A stretch of DNA of 64,000 nucleotides from Clostridiales bacterium SIT11 (GTDB lineage Bacteria > Bacillota > Clostridia > Tissierellales > Peptoniphilaceae). The stretch covers positions 62,001 through 126,000 of the forward strand of contig CYUK01000003.1 in the NCBI GenBank assembly GCA_001299455.1, written 5' to 3'. This document shows positions 8,471 to 17,498 of this stretch, piece by piece. The notes beneath the pieces are model-generated. The model was given only the letters and a program-made list of their open reading frames with translations, did not search any database and was not told the DNA's origin. Positions within the stretch are counted from its first letter, which is position 1. Every line of letters begins with the position of its first letter. Both the position numbers and the translations under genes were made by a program.

Positions 8471-10534
8471 ATGAAGAATTTAGTCATCGTCGAGTCACCG
8501 ACAAAGGCAAAAACAATCAAGAAAATGCTGGGAAGAAACTACAAGGTTGTCGCCTCAGTAGGCCATGTCCGTGATTTACCCAAGAGTACTTTTGGGATAG
8601 ATATTGAAAATGACTTTGAACCAAAATATATAAATATTTGGGGCAAGGGCCCCTTGATTAAGGATTTAAAAAAGGAAGCAAAAAAAGCAGATGCTGTCTA
8701 TCTGGCTACGGACCCGGACCGAGAAGGAGAGGCCATTTCCTGGCACTTGGCTTATATTTTAGGCCTGGATTTAAAGGATAAAAACCGGGTGGAATTTAAT
8801 GAAATTACCAAGGACACCGTCCAAGCCCAAATGAAAAATCCCAGGACCATTGATGAAGACTTAGTGGATGCCCAACAAGCCCGGAGGGTTTTAGACCGGA
8901 TTGTAGGTTATAAGATTAGCCCTCTTTTGTGGAAAAAGGTAAAAAATGGCCTGTCTGCCGGCCGGGTCCAATCTGTGGTTTTAAAGCTGGTTTGCGACAG
9001 GGAAAAAGAAATTGAAGAATTTGAACCGGAAGAATCCTGGACCATTGAAGCGGAATTAAAAAAATCCAGAAAGAAATTCCCCTCAAGCTACCAGGGAATT
9101 CTTAAGGATGGCAAGCTAGTGAAAAAAGAATTTGCCACGGAAGAAGAAGTCCAAGAAATTTTTGACCAGGTGAATGTAAAAAATTTAAGTGTCCATGACC
9201 TTAAGGAAAGTCAAAAATCCAGGTATTCCTATAAGCCTTTTACAACTTCCACCCTCCAACAAGAGGGATCTAGACGGTTGAATTTCAATACAAAAAAGAC
9301 CATGCGAGTGGCCCAAAGCCTCTATGAAGGGGTGGATATTCCTGGGGAAAAAATGGTGGGGCTGATTACCTACATGCGTACAGACTCGACCCGGATTTCA
9401 GACCAGGCAAGAAGTGCAGCCAAGGATTATATTTTAAAGGAATATGGAAAAGAATACTACGGGGGAGGTCATAAGGGAAAGAAGGATAGTCGGATCCAAG
9501 ACGCCCACGAGTGTATTCGGCCGACGGATGTGACCAGGACTCCTTTAAAAATCAAGGACTCCTTAACTCGGGACCAATACAGACTCTATGACTTAATTTG
9601 GCGGCGGTTTGTTTCTTCTCAAATGGCCCAGGCAAAGTTTAAGGCCCTTACAGCCTTTTTTGCCACAGGAGACCATATTTTTAAATCTACAGGCAATCAA
9701 ATGGTCTTTGAAGGATTTTTACGGGTCTATAGCTATGGAAAAAATAAGGATGAGCTCCTACCAAAGCTGAAAAAGGGAGACCAAGTGGATGTGGTTTCCA
9801 TGAATAAGGAACAGCATTTTACCCAACCTCCAGCTAGGTATAATGAAGCGTCCTTGATTAAAACTCTGGAAGAATTACAAATTGGCCGTCCTTCCACTTA
9901 CGCCTCCATGGTTTCCACTCTTTTAAGCCGCTACTATGCGGTTATGGACCAAAAAAGATTGGTACCAACAGAGCTTGGCATGACGGTTAATGACCTTCTA
10001 AGTCAATATTTCCCAGACCTGGTAAATGTGGATTTTACAGCGGGCATGGAAAGGTCTCTTGATGAAATTGCTGAAGGAAAACTTCCCTGGAAAAACCTGG
10101 TCCGGTCGACCTATGATGTCCTGAAAAAAGACCTGGACAAGGCAGAAGAGGAAGTCCAAAAGGTGAAAATTCGAGATGAAGAAACCGATGTTGTCTGCGA
10201 TAAATGTGGCCGAAAAATGGTCATTAAAATGGGACGGTTCGGCCGTTTCCTAGCTTGTCCAGGTTTTCCTGACTGCCGGAATGCCAAGCCCTTGGAAGAA
10301 AAGATTGGACTGAAGTGTCCCAAGTGCGGCAAGGGAGATGTGGTGGTCCGGCGGAGCAAAAAGGGCCGGGTCTTTTATGGCTGTAGCCTTTATCCTTCCT
10401 GTGATTTTGTTTCCTGGTATGAACCTACAGAGAAAAAATGTCCCAAGTGTGGGGATGTTTTAACCAAGAGGGAAACCAAAAGAGGAGTCCGCCTCCAATG
10501 CAACAACCGGGAATGTTCTTATATGGAAAAGTAA
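8471..10534 (+). CDS. topA: DNA topoisomerase I
   Basis: Type IA topoisomerase relaxing negative supercoils. The 687-residue protein has an N-terminal TOPRIM domain (VIVESPTKAKTI, then DPDREGEAI), the active-site tyrosine in ITYMRTDSTR near residue 301, and three C-terminal four-cysteine zinc fingers (about 575-685, each starting C-x2-C). The zinc-finger count is normal for Firmicutes. The start has AGAGGTG 6-12 bases upstream. Confidence 0.97.
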   Translation: MKNLVIVESPTKAKTIKKMLGRNYKVVASVGHVRDLPKSTFGIDIENDFEPKYINIWGKGPLIKDLKKEAKKADAVYLATDPDREGEAISWHLAYILGLDLKDKNRVEFNEITKDTVQAQMKNPRTIDEDLVDAQQARRVLDRIVGYKISPLLWKKVKNGLSAGRVQSVVLKLVCDREKEIEEFEPEESWTIEAELKKSRKKFPSSYQGILKDGKLVKKEFATEEEVQEIFDQVNVKNLSVHDLKESQKSRYSYKPFTTSTLQQEGSRRLNFNTKKTMRVAQSLYEGVDIPGEKMVGLITYMRTDSTRISDQARSAAKDYILKEYGKEYYGGGHKGKKDSRIQDAHECIRPTDVTRTPLKIKDSLTRDQYRLYDLIWRRFVSSQMAQAKFKALTAFFATGDHIFKSTGNQMVFEGFLRVYSYGKNKDELLPKLKKGDQVDVVSMNKEQHFTQPPARYNEASLIKTLEELQIGRPSTYASMVSTLLSRYYAVMDQKRLVPTELGMTVNDLLSQYFPDLVNVDFTAGMERSLDEIAEGKLPWKNLVRSTYDVLKKDLDKAEEEVQKVKIRDEETDVVCDKCGRKMVIKMGRFGRFLACPGFPDCRNAKPLEEKIGLKCPKCGKGDVVVRRSKKGRVFYGCSLYPSCDFVSWYEPTEKKCPKCGDVLTKRETKRGVRLQCNNRECSYMEK

Positions 10535-10540
10535 AGACCT

Positions 10541-11917
10541 ATGAAAGATTTTATTGACCAAGAAAAATTAAAGGACCTGGGCCTGAGTTTTACTGGAAAA
10601 GAAGGGGATACCCTGTATTTTACTAGTGAAGATCAGACAGACAAATACCAGGAACTTTTGGAATATATGACAGGGCAAAAGGTGGTCTTAAACCAAGGAA
10701 TAAGGCAGATAAACCTAGAAGGCCTGGTTGCTGAAAGTCTAGAAGACCAAGGGGACTTGGCCCAGGTCAAGGAAAGGGTCCAGGGACCCCTAGTGGACTT
10801 AAGTAACTATATTCTTGATGAAGCCATGGGGATGAATGCTTCGGACATCCACATTGAACCAACAGATACCTGCCTTAGGGTCCGCTACCGGGTAGATGGA
10901 AAGTTAAAGACAGCCCATGAATTTCCCCTGGGTCTTCATAGTAAACTGGTTACCCGGATGAAAATTTTAGGAGGCCTAGATATTTCTAACCAGCGGCTTC
11001 CCCAAGATGGACGATTTTACCACAGCTTTGGAAAAGACTCTGTGGATATTCGGATGGCCACCTCCCCCTTAAGACAGGGAGAAAAAATTGTTTTAAGACT
11101 CTTAAATAAAACGGACCAGCTCCGGACCCTAGAGGGCCTGGGCCTCCACGAGGGGCAATTGGAAAAAATGAAGACCCTCCTGCGGCAAAGTAATGGTCTA
11201 ATCCTCTTTACCGGTCCTACCAACTCGGGAAAATCCACGACCATCTATGCGATTTTGGAAAAGTTAAACCGGGAAGACTTAAACATTATGACCATAGAAG
11301 ACCCCATTGAATATCAAATCAATGGAATCAACCAAATGCAGGTGAACACTAAGGCTAAAATGGATTTTTCCCAAGGACTGCGGACCATGCTTCGCCAGGA
11401 TCCGGACATTTTAATGGTAGGAGAAATTCGGAATGCAGAAACGGCAAAAATTTCCATCCGTGCAGCCATTACAGGTCATCTTTTATTTTCCACTATCCAC
11501 ACCAGAGATGGGATTTCTGCCATCTACCGTTTAGAGGAAATGGGGGTTGAGCCCTATTTTATTGCCGATGGAATCCTTGGTGTCGTTGCCCAAAGACTTT
11601 TGACCTGCCTTTGCCCTCATTGCAAGGAGAAGGTCCTAAAGGAAGGGCCGGGATTTTTCTCGGGAAAAGAAGTTCTCTACGAAGCCAGAGGCTGTCCCCA
11701 TTGCCGGAATGGCTACCTAGGCCGGAAGGGCGTCTTTGAAATTATTCTTTTTGAACCCTGGTTAAAAACTTGTATCAATGAAGGCAGAAGTCTGGCCTAC
11801 ATAAAAAAAGAACTGGATAAACGTGGGTTTGAAAGTTTAAAAGACCGGATTCGAGAAGAATTATTACTGGGAAATATTTCCCTTGAAGAAGCCTACCGCT
11901 GTTTGAATACCATTTAG
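10541..11917 (+). CDS. pilB: Type IV pilus/competence assembly ATPase (PilB/GspE family)
   Basis: Hexameric motor ATPase that drives pilin polymerisation at the inner face of the membrane. The 458-residue protein has an ASDIHIEP motif at the start of the N2 domain, Walker A GPTNSGKST at about 225-233, the Asp box, Walker B ILMVGEIR, and a C-x2-C...C-x2-C zinc site (CPHC twice, about 355-385). The long N-terminal GspE domain of large PilB proteins is shortened. It starts 6 bases after topA and heads a five-gene pilus cluster. No PilT-like retraction ATPase is in the window. Confidence 0.93.
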   Translation: MKDFIDQEKLKDLGLSFTGKEGDTLYFTSEDQTDKYQELLEYMTGQKVVLNQGIRQINLEGLVAESLEDQGDLAQVKERVQGPLVDLSNYILDEAMGMNASDIHIEPTDTCLRVRYRVDGKLKTAHEFPLGLHSKLVTRMKILGGLDISNQRLPQDGRFYHSFGKDSVDIRMATSPLRQGEKIVLRLLNKTDQLRTLEGLGLHEGQLEKMKTLLRQSNGLILFTGPTNSGKSTTIYAILEKLNREDLNIMTIEDPIEYQINGINQMQVNTKAKMDFSQGLRTMLRQDPDILMVGEIRNAETAKISIRAAITGHLLFSTIHTRDGISAIYRLEEMGVEPYFIADGILGVVAQRLLTCLCPHCKEKVLKEGPGFFSGKEVLYEARGCPHCRNGYLGRKGVFEIILFEPWLKTCINEGRSLAYIKKELDKRGFESLKDRIREELLLGNISLEEAYRCLNTI

Positions 11918-11932
11918 TCCAAGGAGTTTGCC

Positions 11933-13111
11933 ATGCAGTTTACATGTAAACTTTTAGACCAAGAAGGGAAGAAACACAAGGAAAAAATTCAGGCAGAAAG
12001 CCGAAAGGAAGCCATAGAAAAGGTCAAAAAGGAAGGCTACCTCATCCTAGATATTGAGAAAGACTTTGACCTTTTTTCCTTTCCCCTTTTTACTTACCGA
12101 GAGTTACGAACTTTTTCTAGGGAAGCCTACTTTCTTCTCTCCAATGGGATGGAGCTAATTGACGTCTTTGCCTTTATGGAAGATAAGGCCAAGAAAAAGA
12201 AGCAGAAGGATTTTTTTAAGCACTTGGTGGATGATCTTTACCAAGGTCGAGATCTGGGGGAAAGTTTAAAAAACCAAAACCTTCCTTCATTTTTCGTTGC
12301 TTCATTAAGTATTGCCAAGGAATCCAATAGCTTGGCTGAAAGTTTCCGAATTTTAGCCGACCACTATGAAAAACAGGAAAAGATTCGTCAATCCTTAAAA
12401 TTAGCCCTAATCTATCCCTGTATATTGTGTCTAAGTATGATTTTTATGACCCAATTTATTTCCATCTACGTTTTGCCAATTTTTGAAGACCTCTTTCAAC
12501 AAAGAAGCCTGAGCCTTCCTTGGTATACCCGGCTCTTATTCTTCCTAACAGGCATTCAAAGGAAGTATTTTTTCCTCTGGGGCCTAGTCCTTATTTTGGG
12601 AATTTTCCTGGCTTTCAGGATAAAAGAAAGGGGACTTTTTAGGGGGAAATTCCGCCAACACCTGTACAGGATTCCCCTCTTAGCAGATTTTATGAAGACG
12701 AGGCTATCCATGGATTTTTCCAGACACCTCTACCTCCTCTTGTCTTCTGGGACAGACTTATTACAGGGCCTGTCTATCTTGGCTAGGTCCAGCCAATATG
12801 CCTTTGACCAGAAGATTTATGAAAAAATAGAGGAGGACTTAATCCAGGGAAAGGCCCTCTGGAAAATTTTAGACGAAAATGACTTGTTCCTAAAAAGTCT
12901 TCCAGCCATTTTGCGGACATCAGACTATGGTGCCCCCTTGGTGGATGTCTTTGAACACACCAGTAGCCTTTACCAAGAAGACTATATGAGCCTGTGCAAG
13001 AAGTTAAATGCTCTTTTTGAGCCAGTCATTTTGCTTTTTATTTCTTGCCTGGTGGCCTTTGTTGTCTTGTCCATTGCCAGCCCAATGTTTGACCTAATGA
13101 ATCAAATTTAA
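11933..13111 (+). CDS. pilC: Type IV pilus/type II secretion platform protein (PilC/GspF family)
   Basis: Inner-membrane platform partner of the assembly ATPase. The 392-residue protein has an N-terminal beta-rich segment (ESRKEAIEKVKKEGYLI) and two GspF domains, with membrane segments near 165-185, 215-232 and 365-388. The order pilB-pilC-pilin fits both a competence pseudopilus (comGABC-like) and a small type IV pilus. Confidence 0.9.
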   Translation: MQFTCKLLDQEGKKHKEKIQAESRKEAIEKVKKEGYLILDIEKDFDLFSFPLFTYRELRTFSREAYFLLSNGMELIDVFAFMEDKAKKKKQKDFFKHLVDDLYQGRDLGESLKNQNLPSFFVASLSIAKESNSLAESFRILADHYEKQEKIRQSLKLALIYPCILCLSMIFMTQFISIYVLPIFEDLFQQRSLSLPWYTRLLFFLTGIQRKYFFLWGLVLILGIFLAFRIKERGLFRGKFRQHLYRIPLLADFMKTRLSMDFSRHLYLLLSSGTDLLQGLSILARSSQYAFDQKIYEKIEEDLIQGKALWKILDENDLFLKSLPAILRTSDYGAPLVDVFEHTSSLYQEDYMSLCKKLNALFEPVILLFISCLVAFVVLSIASPMFDLMNQI

Positions 13112-13122
13112 AGGAGGATTTT

Positions 13123-13464
13123 ATGAAAAAGAAAAAAGGATTTACCCTACTTGAAATGGTCATTGTCATCGGTATTATTGCCCTGCTCTTAGCGATTGCC
13201 GTTCCTCGCTTTCAAAAGACCAACCATGCCGCAGAAATTACAGCCCACAATGGGAATGTAAAAATGATTAAAAATGCGGCCATTCTCTACTTAAACGACC
13301 ACCCCCAAGCTTCTAGTCTGTCCATGGCCGATTTGAAGGATTATTTTGATGGGGAAGAGCCAAAGCCAGCCCGGTTTTTAAAGGAAAAAACTTTTAGCAT
13401 CCAATACGACACCAATTCAGGAGATATCAAGGTGACGCCTGGAGAGCAAAAAGCGAAAGAATGA
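13123..13464 (+). CDS. Type IV pilin/ComGC-like major pseudopilin
   Basis: A 113-residue prepilin. The class III signal is exact: a positively charged leader of five residues, then G6, with cleavage before F7, and glutamate at position 5 of the mature protein (GFTLLEMV). A hydrophobic helix follows (about 9-26). The small globular part is mostly hydrophilic and has no cysteine. It is the only pilin-like gene in this cluster, closest in size to ComGC. The AAGGAGG site precedes the ATG. Confidence 0.9.
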   Translation: MKKKKGFTLLEMVIVIGIIALLLAIAVPRFQKTNHAAEITAHNGNVKMIKNAAILYLNDHPQASSLSMADLKDYFDGEEPKPARFLKEKTFSIQYDTNSGDIKVTPGEQKAKE

Positions 13465-14072
13465 GGATTCTTATCACTTCCTTACTGAGCCTCCTAGCCA
13501 GTGGACTTTTTATTGCCAAGGAAAGGTATTTTAAAAAATCCCTGGACCTGGAAACTTGGCCCCTTTGGAAGGGGCTTTTAGGTCTTTGGGTCCTTTTTTA
13601 CCTAGGCATGGGTCTTTTGATAAGGGACAAGGGGCTCCTTCAAGCCTTTTATTTCTGCCTAGTCCTGGGCCAGGTTCTTTGGATGGGCTATCTTGACCTT
13701 AAAACCGGAGGGTTTTATGGGCTGGACTATGGATTTTTAGGGATTTTAGCCCTTATCCACCTAGTTCAAAACCCCAGCTGGTCAAGTATCTTTGCCAGCC
13801 TCCTGGCAGGCCTTTTCTTTTTCCTTATAGAAAAACTTACCCATGGCTTTGGAGAAGGGGACAAGTATTTTGTCTTCTTAACAGGGCTTTTTATCAATCC
13901 TCCCCGCCTGGTCTACCACTATCTTTCTGCAAGTTTTATCTTGGCAGGAGGTATTTGTAGTGTCCTTATGGTCATCTGCCAGTGGGATAGAAAGAAGGAA
14001 ATCCCCCTGGGGCCCTTCCTAAGTGCTGGTTTTCTAGGAATTTATATTTTTAAGGAGTACCTATGCTGTTGA
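13461..14072 (+). CDS. Prepilin peptidase-like A24 membrane protein, lacking the N-terminal domain
   Basis: A polytopic membrane protein of 203 residues, with about six hydrophobic segments. Two aspartates of A24 aspartyl proteases are present in context: GYLDLKTGGFY near residues 75-85 and GFGEGDKYF near 128-136. The usual N-terminal cytosolic four-cysteine domain, linked to N-methylation, is missing, so the protein resembles short peptidases. It overlaps the pilin gene by 4 bases and the next gene by 10, so it probably processes that pilin. A divergent or inactive homologue is possible. Confidence 0.75.
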   Translation: MRILITSLLSLLASGLFIAKERYFKKSLDLETWPLWKGLLGLWVLFYLGMGLLIRDKGLLQAFYFCLVLGQVLWMGYLDLKTGGFYGLDYGFLGILALIHLVQNPSWSSIFASLLAGLFFFLIEKLTHGFGEGDKYFVFLTGLFINPPRLVYHYLSASFILAGGICSVLMVICQWDRKKEIPLGPFLSAGFLGIYIFKEYLCC

Positions 14073-15241
14073 TTTTAGAAAATGGGCGCATTCGCTTACT
14101 AAATAAAGAAAAAGAAACCAGTCGTTTTATTCCTTGGGACGTCCTTAAAAATGGACAAATCCTTGACCCCAACCAGCTTTACTACCATATCAATAAATTA
14201 TTGGAAGCTAGTGGGAAAAATCAACCAGTCCAAGTCTTTTTCCCCAGTCCCCAGACTTACGCTTTTTCCTATCCTGGTCAGGATTTAAGCCTGGGAGACC
14301 GGCAAAAAATTGAAGCCTTTAAGGAAGAGGAAAAGGGCCTGGACTTGAAGGAATGGGTAAAAACGTCCTTTTCCGGCAACCGGCATATTGTCTCCTATTT
14401 TGACAGGAAAAGCATGGACAGCCTTCAGGAAATTTTTGACAAGCTGGAGATTCCCTTCAGCCGCCTTCCCTTTGTCAACCAAAGTCAAAAGCAAGTCCTG
14501 ATGGGGGCAGAATATGCCTATTTTTTCAATCCATCCACGGAAGAAAGCCTCCATTTTAGCTTTTCTTCTGAAAGTGTGGATTATTTTATGAAAGAAGGTC
14601 TTTCATCTAAGGACGCCTATGGCTACCTGGACCAGACCTTGAGTCCTGAAAACCAGGAAGACCTGAGCCGGTTTTTAACCATTTTTTACCTGGAAAGACT
14701 GGCAAACTTTAAGGATGCCTTCCAGGGAGTAGAGATCCTTGCCATGGAAAGGGGCCTCTACCGAGACTATTTACAAAAGATTCAAGATCCTGTCATTGAA
14801 GACCTGAAATTTTTCTCTCCAGAGCCCATGAAAGATAAAAAAGGGTCAAGGTCAGTCGAGGGAAGGATGTTTTCAGATATTTTTCAAAAGAAGAACTTCA
14901 AATTTTTCTATCCATTGGTTATTTTGGTCCTTCTTATTTCATCGATGGCCTTTCACTACCATGGCCTGAGAAAAGAACTGGCCAGGACAAGAACAGGTGT
15001 CAGCGAGACAACAAGTAGAAGAAGGCCTTATGGACCAGTCATGGAGAAGATGGACCTGGACTTTCTAGAAGATTTTTCTTTTGAATATGACCAAGACCAG
15101 TGTCGGTTGACAGGGATCAGTCCTCGTTTAGACGCCATTGCAAAAATCAAAGACCAGGTCAAAAATGAGGGCCTAGAAATCCTCCATGAAGATATTTACT
15201 TTCAGGAGGGGGCCTATCGTTTTGATTTAACCTTCCAGTAA
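14063..15241 (+). CDS. PilM/PilN-like pilus assembly protein (divergent)
   Basis: No strong family motif is seen. The 392-residue protein has a large soluble N-terminal part (about 1-275), starting LLILENGRIRLL as in actin-like PilM/GspL proteins, then one membrane segment (about 286-303), and a C-terminal part of about 90 residues that could match a PilN/PilO-type domain. The layout (cytoplasmic domain, single membrane helix, short outer domain) fits a GspL-like or fused PilM-PilN protein. I infer the role from this layout and its place at the end of the pilus operon. Confidence 0.55.
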   Translation: MLLILENGRIRLLNKEKETSRFIPWDVLKNGQILDPNQLYYHINKLLEASGKNQPVQVFFPSPQTYAFSYPGQDLSLGDRQKIEAFKEEEKGLDLKEWVKTSFSGNRHIVSYFDRKSMDSLQEIFDKLEIPFSRLPFVNQSQKQVLMGAEYAYFFNPSTEESLHFSFSSESVDYFMKEGLSSKDAYGYLDQTLSPENQEDLSRFLTIFYLERLANFKDAFQGVEILAMERGLYRDYLQKIQDPVIEDLKFFSPEPMKDKKGSRSVEGRMFSDIFQKKNFKFFYPLVILVLLISSMAFHYHGLRKELARTRTGVSETTSRRRPYGPVMEKMDLDFLEDFSFEYDQDQCRLTGISPRLDAIAKIKDQVKNEGLEILHEDIYFQEGAYRFDLTFQ

Positions 15242-15274
15242 ATATTACAAAATAGAAACAAAAGTTAAGAACCG

Positions 15275-15303
15275 TTGACAATTTAGGAAAAAAGGTGTAT
15301 TCT
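15275..15303 (+). promoter_or_regulatory. Promoter for the amidase gene
   Basis: A consensus -35 TTGACA (15275-15280), a 17-base spacer and TATTCT (15298-15303). Confidence 0.75.
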
Positions 15304-15327
15304 CAATATAGCTAAAAGGAGGTTCCA

Positions 15328-16521
15328 ATGAAAAAATTTTTGGCTTGTCTCGTATTTTTTCTTTTAATGAGTCAAACGGTATTTGGAAGAAGTATTCCCG
15401 TTCGGATGGATGGAAAGTCACAAGCAGTAGCGCCTGTGTCTGTCCAAGTAAATGGTAAAAATTTAAATAGTGCATTTTCTCCCTTTGCAACCAACAATAG
15501 GACCTTAGTACCTATTCGTGAAATTACAGAGTCCATGGGGGCCAATGTCGCTTGGAATAATACAACGAAATCAGCTCAAGTATCTTTAAACGGAAAAAAG
15601 GTACTTTTAAAAGTAGGCAGTCAAGCTGTCTACATAGATGGCAAGAAAAAAACTGTAGATACAGGGTCTATCCCCCAATTTGCCTTTTACAAGGGGCAAG
15701 GGGAAACCAAGACCATGGTTCCTCTGAGGTTTCTATCTGAAGCCTTAGATTTCCAAGTGGATTGGAACCAAGAAAGACAGCTGGCTTCCATTTCAAATAT
15801 GAAGGCAGTGACCCTTTTACCCAAGGAAGACCAAAAAAAGGCAAGTCCTGTGAAAAAACAGGAAGAGGTTAAAAAACAAGACTCTGCTGCAAGTGATACA
15901 AAAACGGAAGAAAGAGTTATCCAGGAAAAAGTCCATGCCAAGGGACCTGTGACCGTTGTTGTCGATGCAGGACACGGGGGAAGTGATAGTGGAGCCGTTT
16001 CCAGTATAGATTCTTCTGTCAAAGAAAAAGACTTAACCTTAAAAGTCACAACCAGTCTAGCCAATCTTCTCAGGGCTAGAGGTTATGAAGTGATTGAAAC
16101 CAGAACCACAGATGAATTTGTCAAACTGGCCAAGAGGGCGGAAATTGCCAATGATGAATCTGCGGAAATTTTTGTCAGTGTTCACTTTAATTCAGCTGGA
16201 TCCTCTGCAGCCAATGGGATTGAAATCCTATATGCACCGGAATCCAAGGTAAAAATCAAAAAAGAAGAACAAATTCATTTGGCCAGAGCCCTTCATGAGG
16301 AGCTAAAAAAGGCAACAGGTTCCAATATGCGGTCCATAAAGCAAAGACCAGACCTAGCTGTCCTTCGCTGGACAGAAATGCCAGCGGCCCTATGCGAATT
16401 GGGATTCCTTTCTAGCCCGAAAGACATGGAAAAAATCCAAGAAGATGGCTACCATGAAGTCTTAGCTACAGGAATTGCCAATGGAATTGACCGCTATGTT
16501 CGAGATTATGTGGTGAAATAA
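15328..16521 (+). CDS. Secreted N-acetylmuramoyl-L-alanine amidase
   Basis: Cuts the bond between MurNAc and the stem peptide of peptidoglycan. The 397-residue protein has a signal peptide (about 1-20), a copper amine oxidase N-like stalk domain (about 38-165, with NNRTLVPIREI and MVPLRFLSEAL), a lysine/glutamate-rich linker, and an Amidase_3 domain (about 207-393). Zinc ligands and catalytic glutamate are recognisable in DAGHGG, the KEKDLTL glutamate, SVHFNSA and ALCELGFLS. The stalk domain is a usual cell-surface module in clostridia. AAAGGAGG precedes the ATG, and the stop overlaps the next start by one base. Confidence 0.93.
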   Translation: MKKFLACLVFFLLMSQTVFGRSIPVRMDGKSQAVAPVSVQVNGKNLNSAFSPFATNNRTLVPIREITESMGANVAWNNTTKSAQVSLNGKKVLLKVGSQAVYIDGKKKTVDTGSIPQFAFYKGQGETKTMVPLRFLSEALDFQVDWNQERQLASISNMKAVTLLPKEDQKKASPVKKQEEVKKQDSAASDTKTEERVIQEKVHAKGPVTVVVDAGHGGSDSGAVSSIDSSVKEKDLTLKVTTSLANLLRARGYEVIETRTTDEFVKLAKRAEIANDESAEIFVSVHFNSAGSSAANGIEILYAPESKVKIKKEEQIHLARALHEELKKATGSNMRSIKQRPDLAVLRWTEMPAALCELGFLSSPKDMEKIQEDGYHEVLATGIANGIDRYVRDYVVK

Positions 16522-17120
16522 TGGAAAAACTCATTTTATCAACAGATAATACCCATAAAGTGATTGAAATCAAAGAAGCCCTTAAGGGGCTTCCTTTGCT
16601 TATCCAGGGAAAGTCTAGCCTTTTACAGGAGCCCTTAGAAGTGGAGGAAAACTTAGACACTTTAGAGGGAAATGCCGGATTAAAGGCCAGAGCCCTGGCA
16701 GAAAAATTGCCGGGCCACTATATCTTAGCCGACGATACAGGACTTTTTGTTCCCAGCTTAAATGGAGAGCCAGGCGTCCACTCAGCCCGATATGGCGGAG
16801 ACCACGATGACCGGAAAAATAACTTAAAACTCTTAGAAAAATTAAAGGGCCAGGAAGACCGGTCGGCCTATTTTAAAACTGTCTTATTTTTAATTGACCC
16901 CAGTGGGAAGGAAGTTATTTTAGAAGGAATTTGTCCTGGAAAAATTTTAAAGGACTTCCAAGGTCAAGAGGCCTTTGGCTATGATCCCCTTTTTCTCCCA
17001 GATAATTTTCAAAAATCTTTTGCCCAAATGACCACAGAAGAAAAGAATGCCATCAGCCACAGGGGACGAGCCCTGGCTAAACTCCGGGATTATTTAGAGG
17101 AGACTCTTGGGGAAAACTGA
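16521..17120 (+). CDS. rdgB: XTP/dITP pyrophosphatase (RdgB/HAM1 family)
   Basis: Hydrolyses non-canonical purine triphosphates such as dITP and XTP, keeping them out of DNA. The 199-residue length is normal. The family signatures are the N-terminal LSTDNTHKV, the metal-binding ILADDTGLFV, SARYGG, and the C-terminal FGYDPLF and SHRGRAL. The ATG overlaps the amidase stop (TAATG). Confidence 0.95.
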   Translation: MEKLILSTDNTHKVIEIKEALKGLPLLIQGKSSLLQEPLEVEENLDTLEGNAGLKARALAEKLPGHYILADDTGLFVPSLNGEPGVHSARYGGDHDDRKNNLKLLEKLKGQEDRSAYFKTVLFLIDPSGKEVILEGICPGKILKDFQGQEAFGYDPLFLPDNFQKSFAQMTTEEKNAISHRGRALAKLRDYLEETLGEN

Positions 17121-17144
17121 TGTAAAAAAATAGTAAAAGATGTC

Positions 17145-17173
17145 TTGACGTATCCTTAAATTAATGGTAATAT
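17145..17173 (+). promoter_or_regulatory. Promoter for the tRNA cluster
   Basis: TTGACG (17145-17150), a 17-base spacer and TAATAT (17168-17173), with an extended TGG before the -10. A start near 17180 would make a precursor holding the three tRNAs. Confidence 0.75.
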
Positions 17174-17204
17174 ATAACATGTTGTTGACATCAACGACAG
17201 GCGC

Positions 17205-17282
17205 GGTGGGTATGGCCTAGTTGGTTAGGGCGCCAGATTGTGGCTCTGGAGGTCGTGGGTTCGAATCCCACTATCCACCCCA
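17205..17282 (+). tRNA. tRNA-His (GTG)
   Basis: Full cloverleaf with anticodon GTG at 17240-17242, a 7-bp acceptor stem (17206-17212 with 17272-17278), the extra G at -1 (17205) opposite C73 that is diagnostic of tRNA-His, the TTCGAAT T-loop, and an encoded CCA end. Confidence 0.95.
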
Positions 17283-17284
17283 GA

Positions 17285-17360
17285 GATCCATTAGCTCAGT
17301 CGGCAGAGCACCTGACTTTTAATCAGGGTGTCCCGCGTTCGAGTCGCGGATGGATCACCA
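17285..17360 (+). tRNA. tRNA-Lys (TTT)
   Basis: Cloverleaf with anticodon TTT at 17318-17320. The acceptor stem is 17285-17291 with 17350-17356, discriminator A, encoded CCA. Two bases separate it from tRNA-His. Confidence 0.95.
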
Positions 17361-17364
17361 ATAC

Positions 17365-17448
17365 GCGGGAATGGCGGAATTGGCAGACGCGCTAGACTTA
17401 GGATCTAGTGTCTTTGACGTGGGGGTTCAAGTCCTCTTTCCCGCACCA
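17365..17448 (+). tRNA. tRNA-Leu (TAG)
   Basis: Class II tRNA with a long variable arm; anticodon TAG at 17399-17401 reads CUA-type leucine codons. Acceptor stem from GCGGGAA at 17365, encoded CCA at 17446-17448. Confidence 0.95.
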
Positions 17449-17459
17449 TAATAAGTAAA

Positions 17460-17498
17460 AGACCTTGGAAGCATCTTCTGCTTCCAAGGTCTTTTTTT
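17460..17498 (+). terminator. Terminator of the tRNA cluster
   Basis: A perfect 12-bp stem (17461-17472 with 17480-17491), a 7-base loop and seven T residues. Confidence 0.92.
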
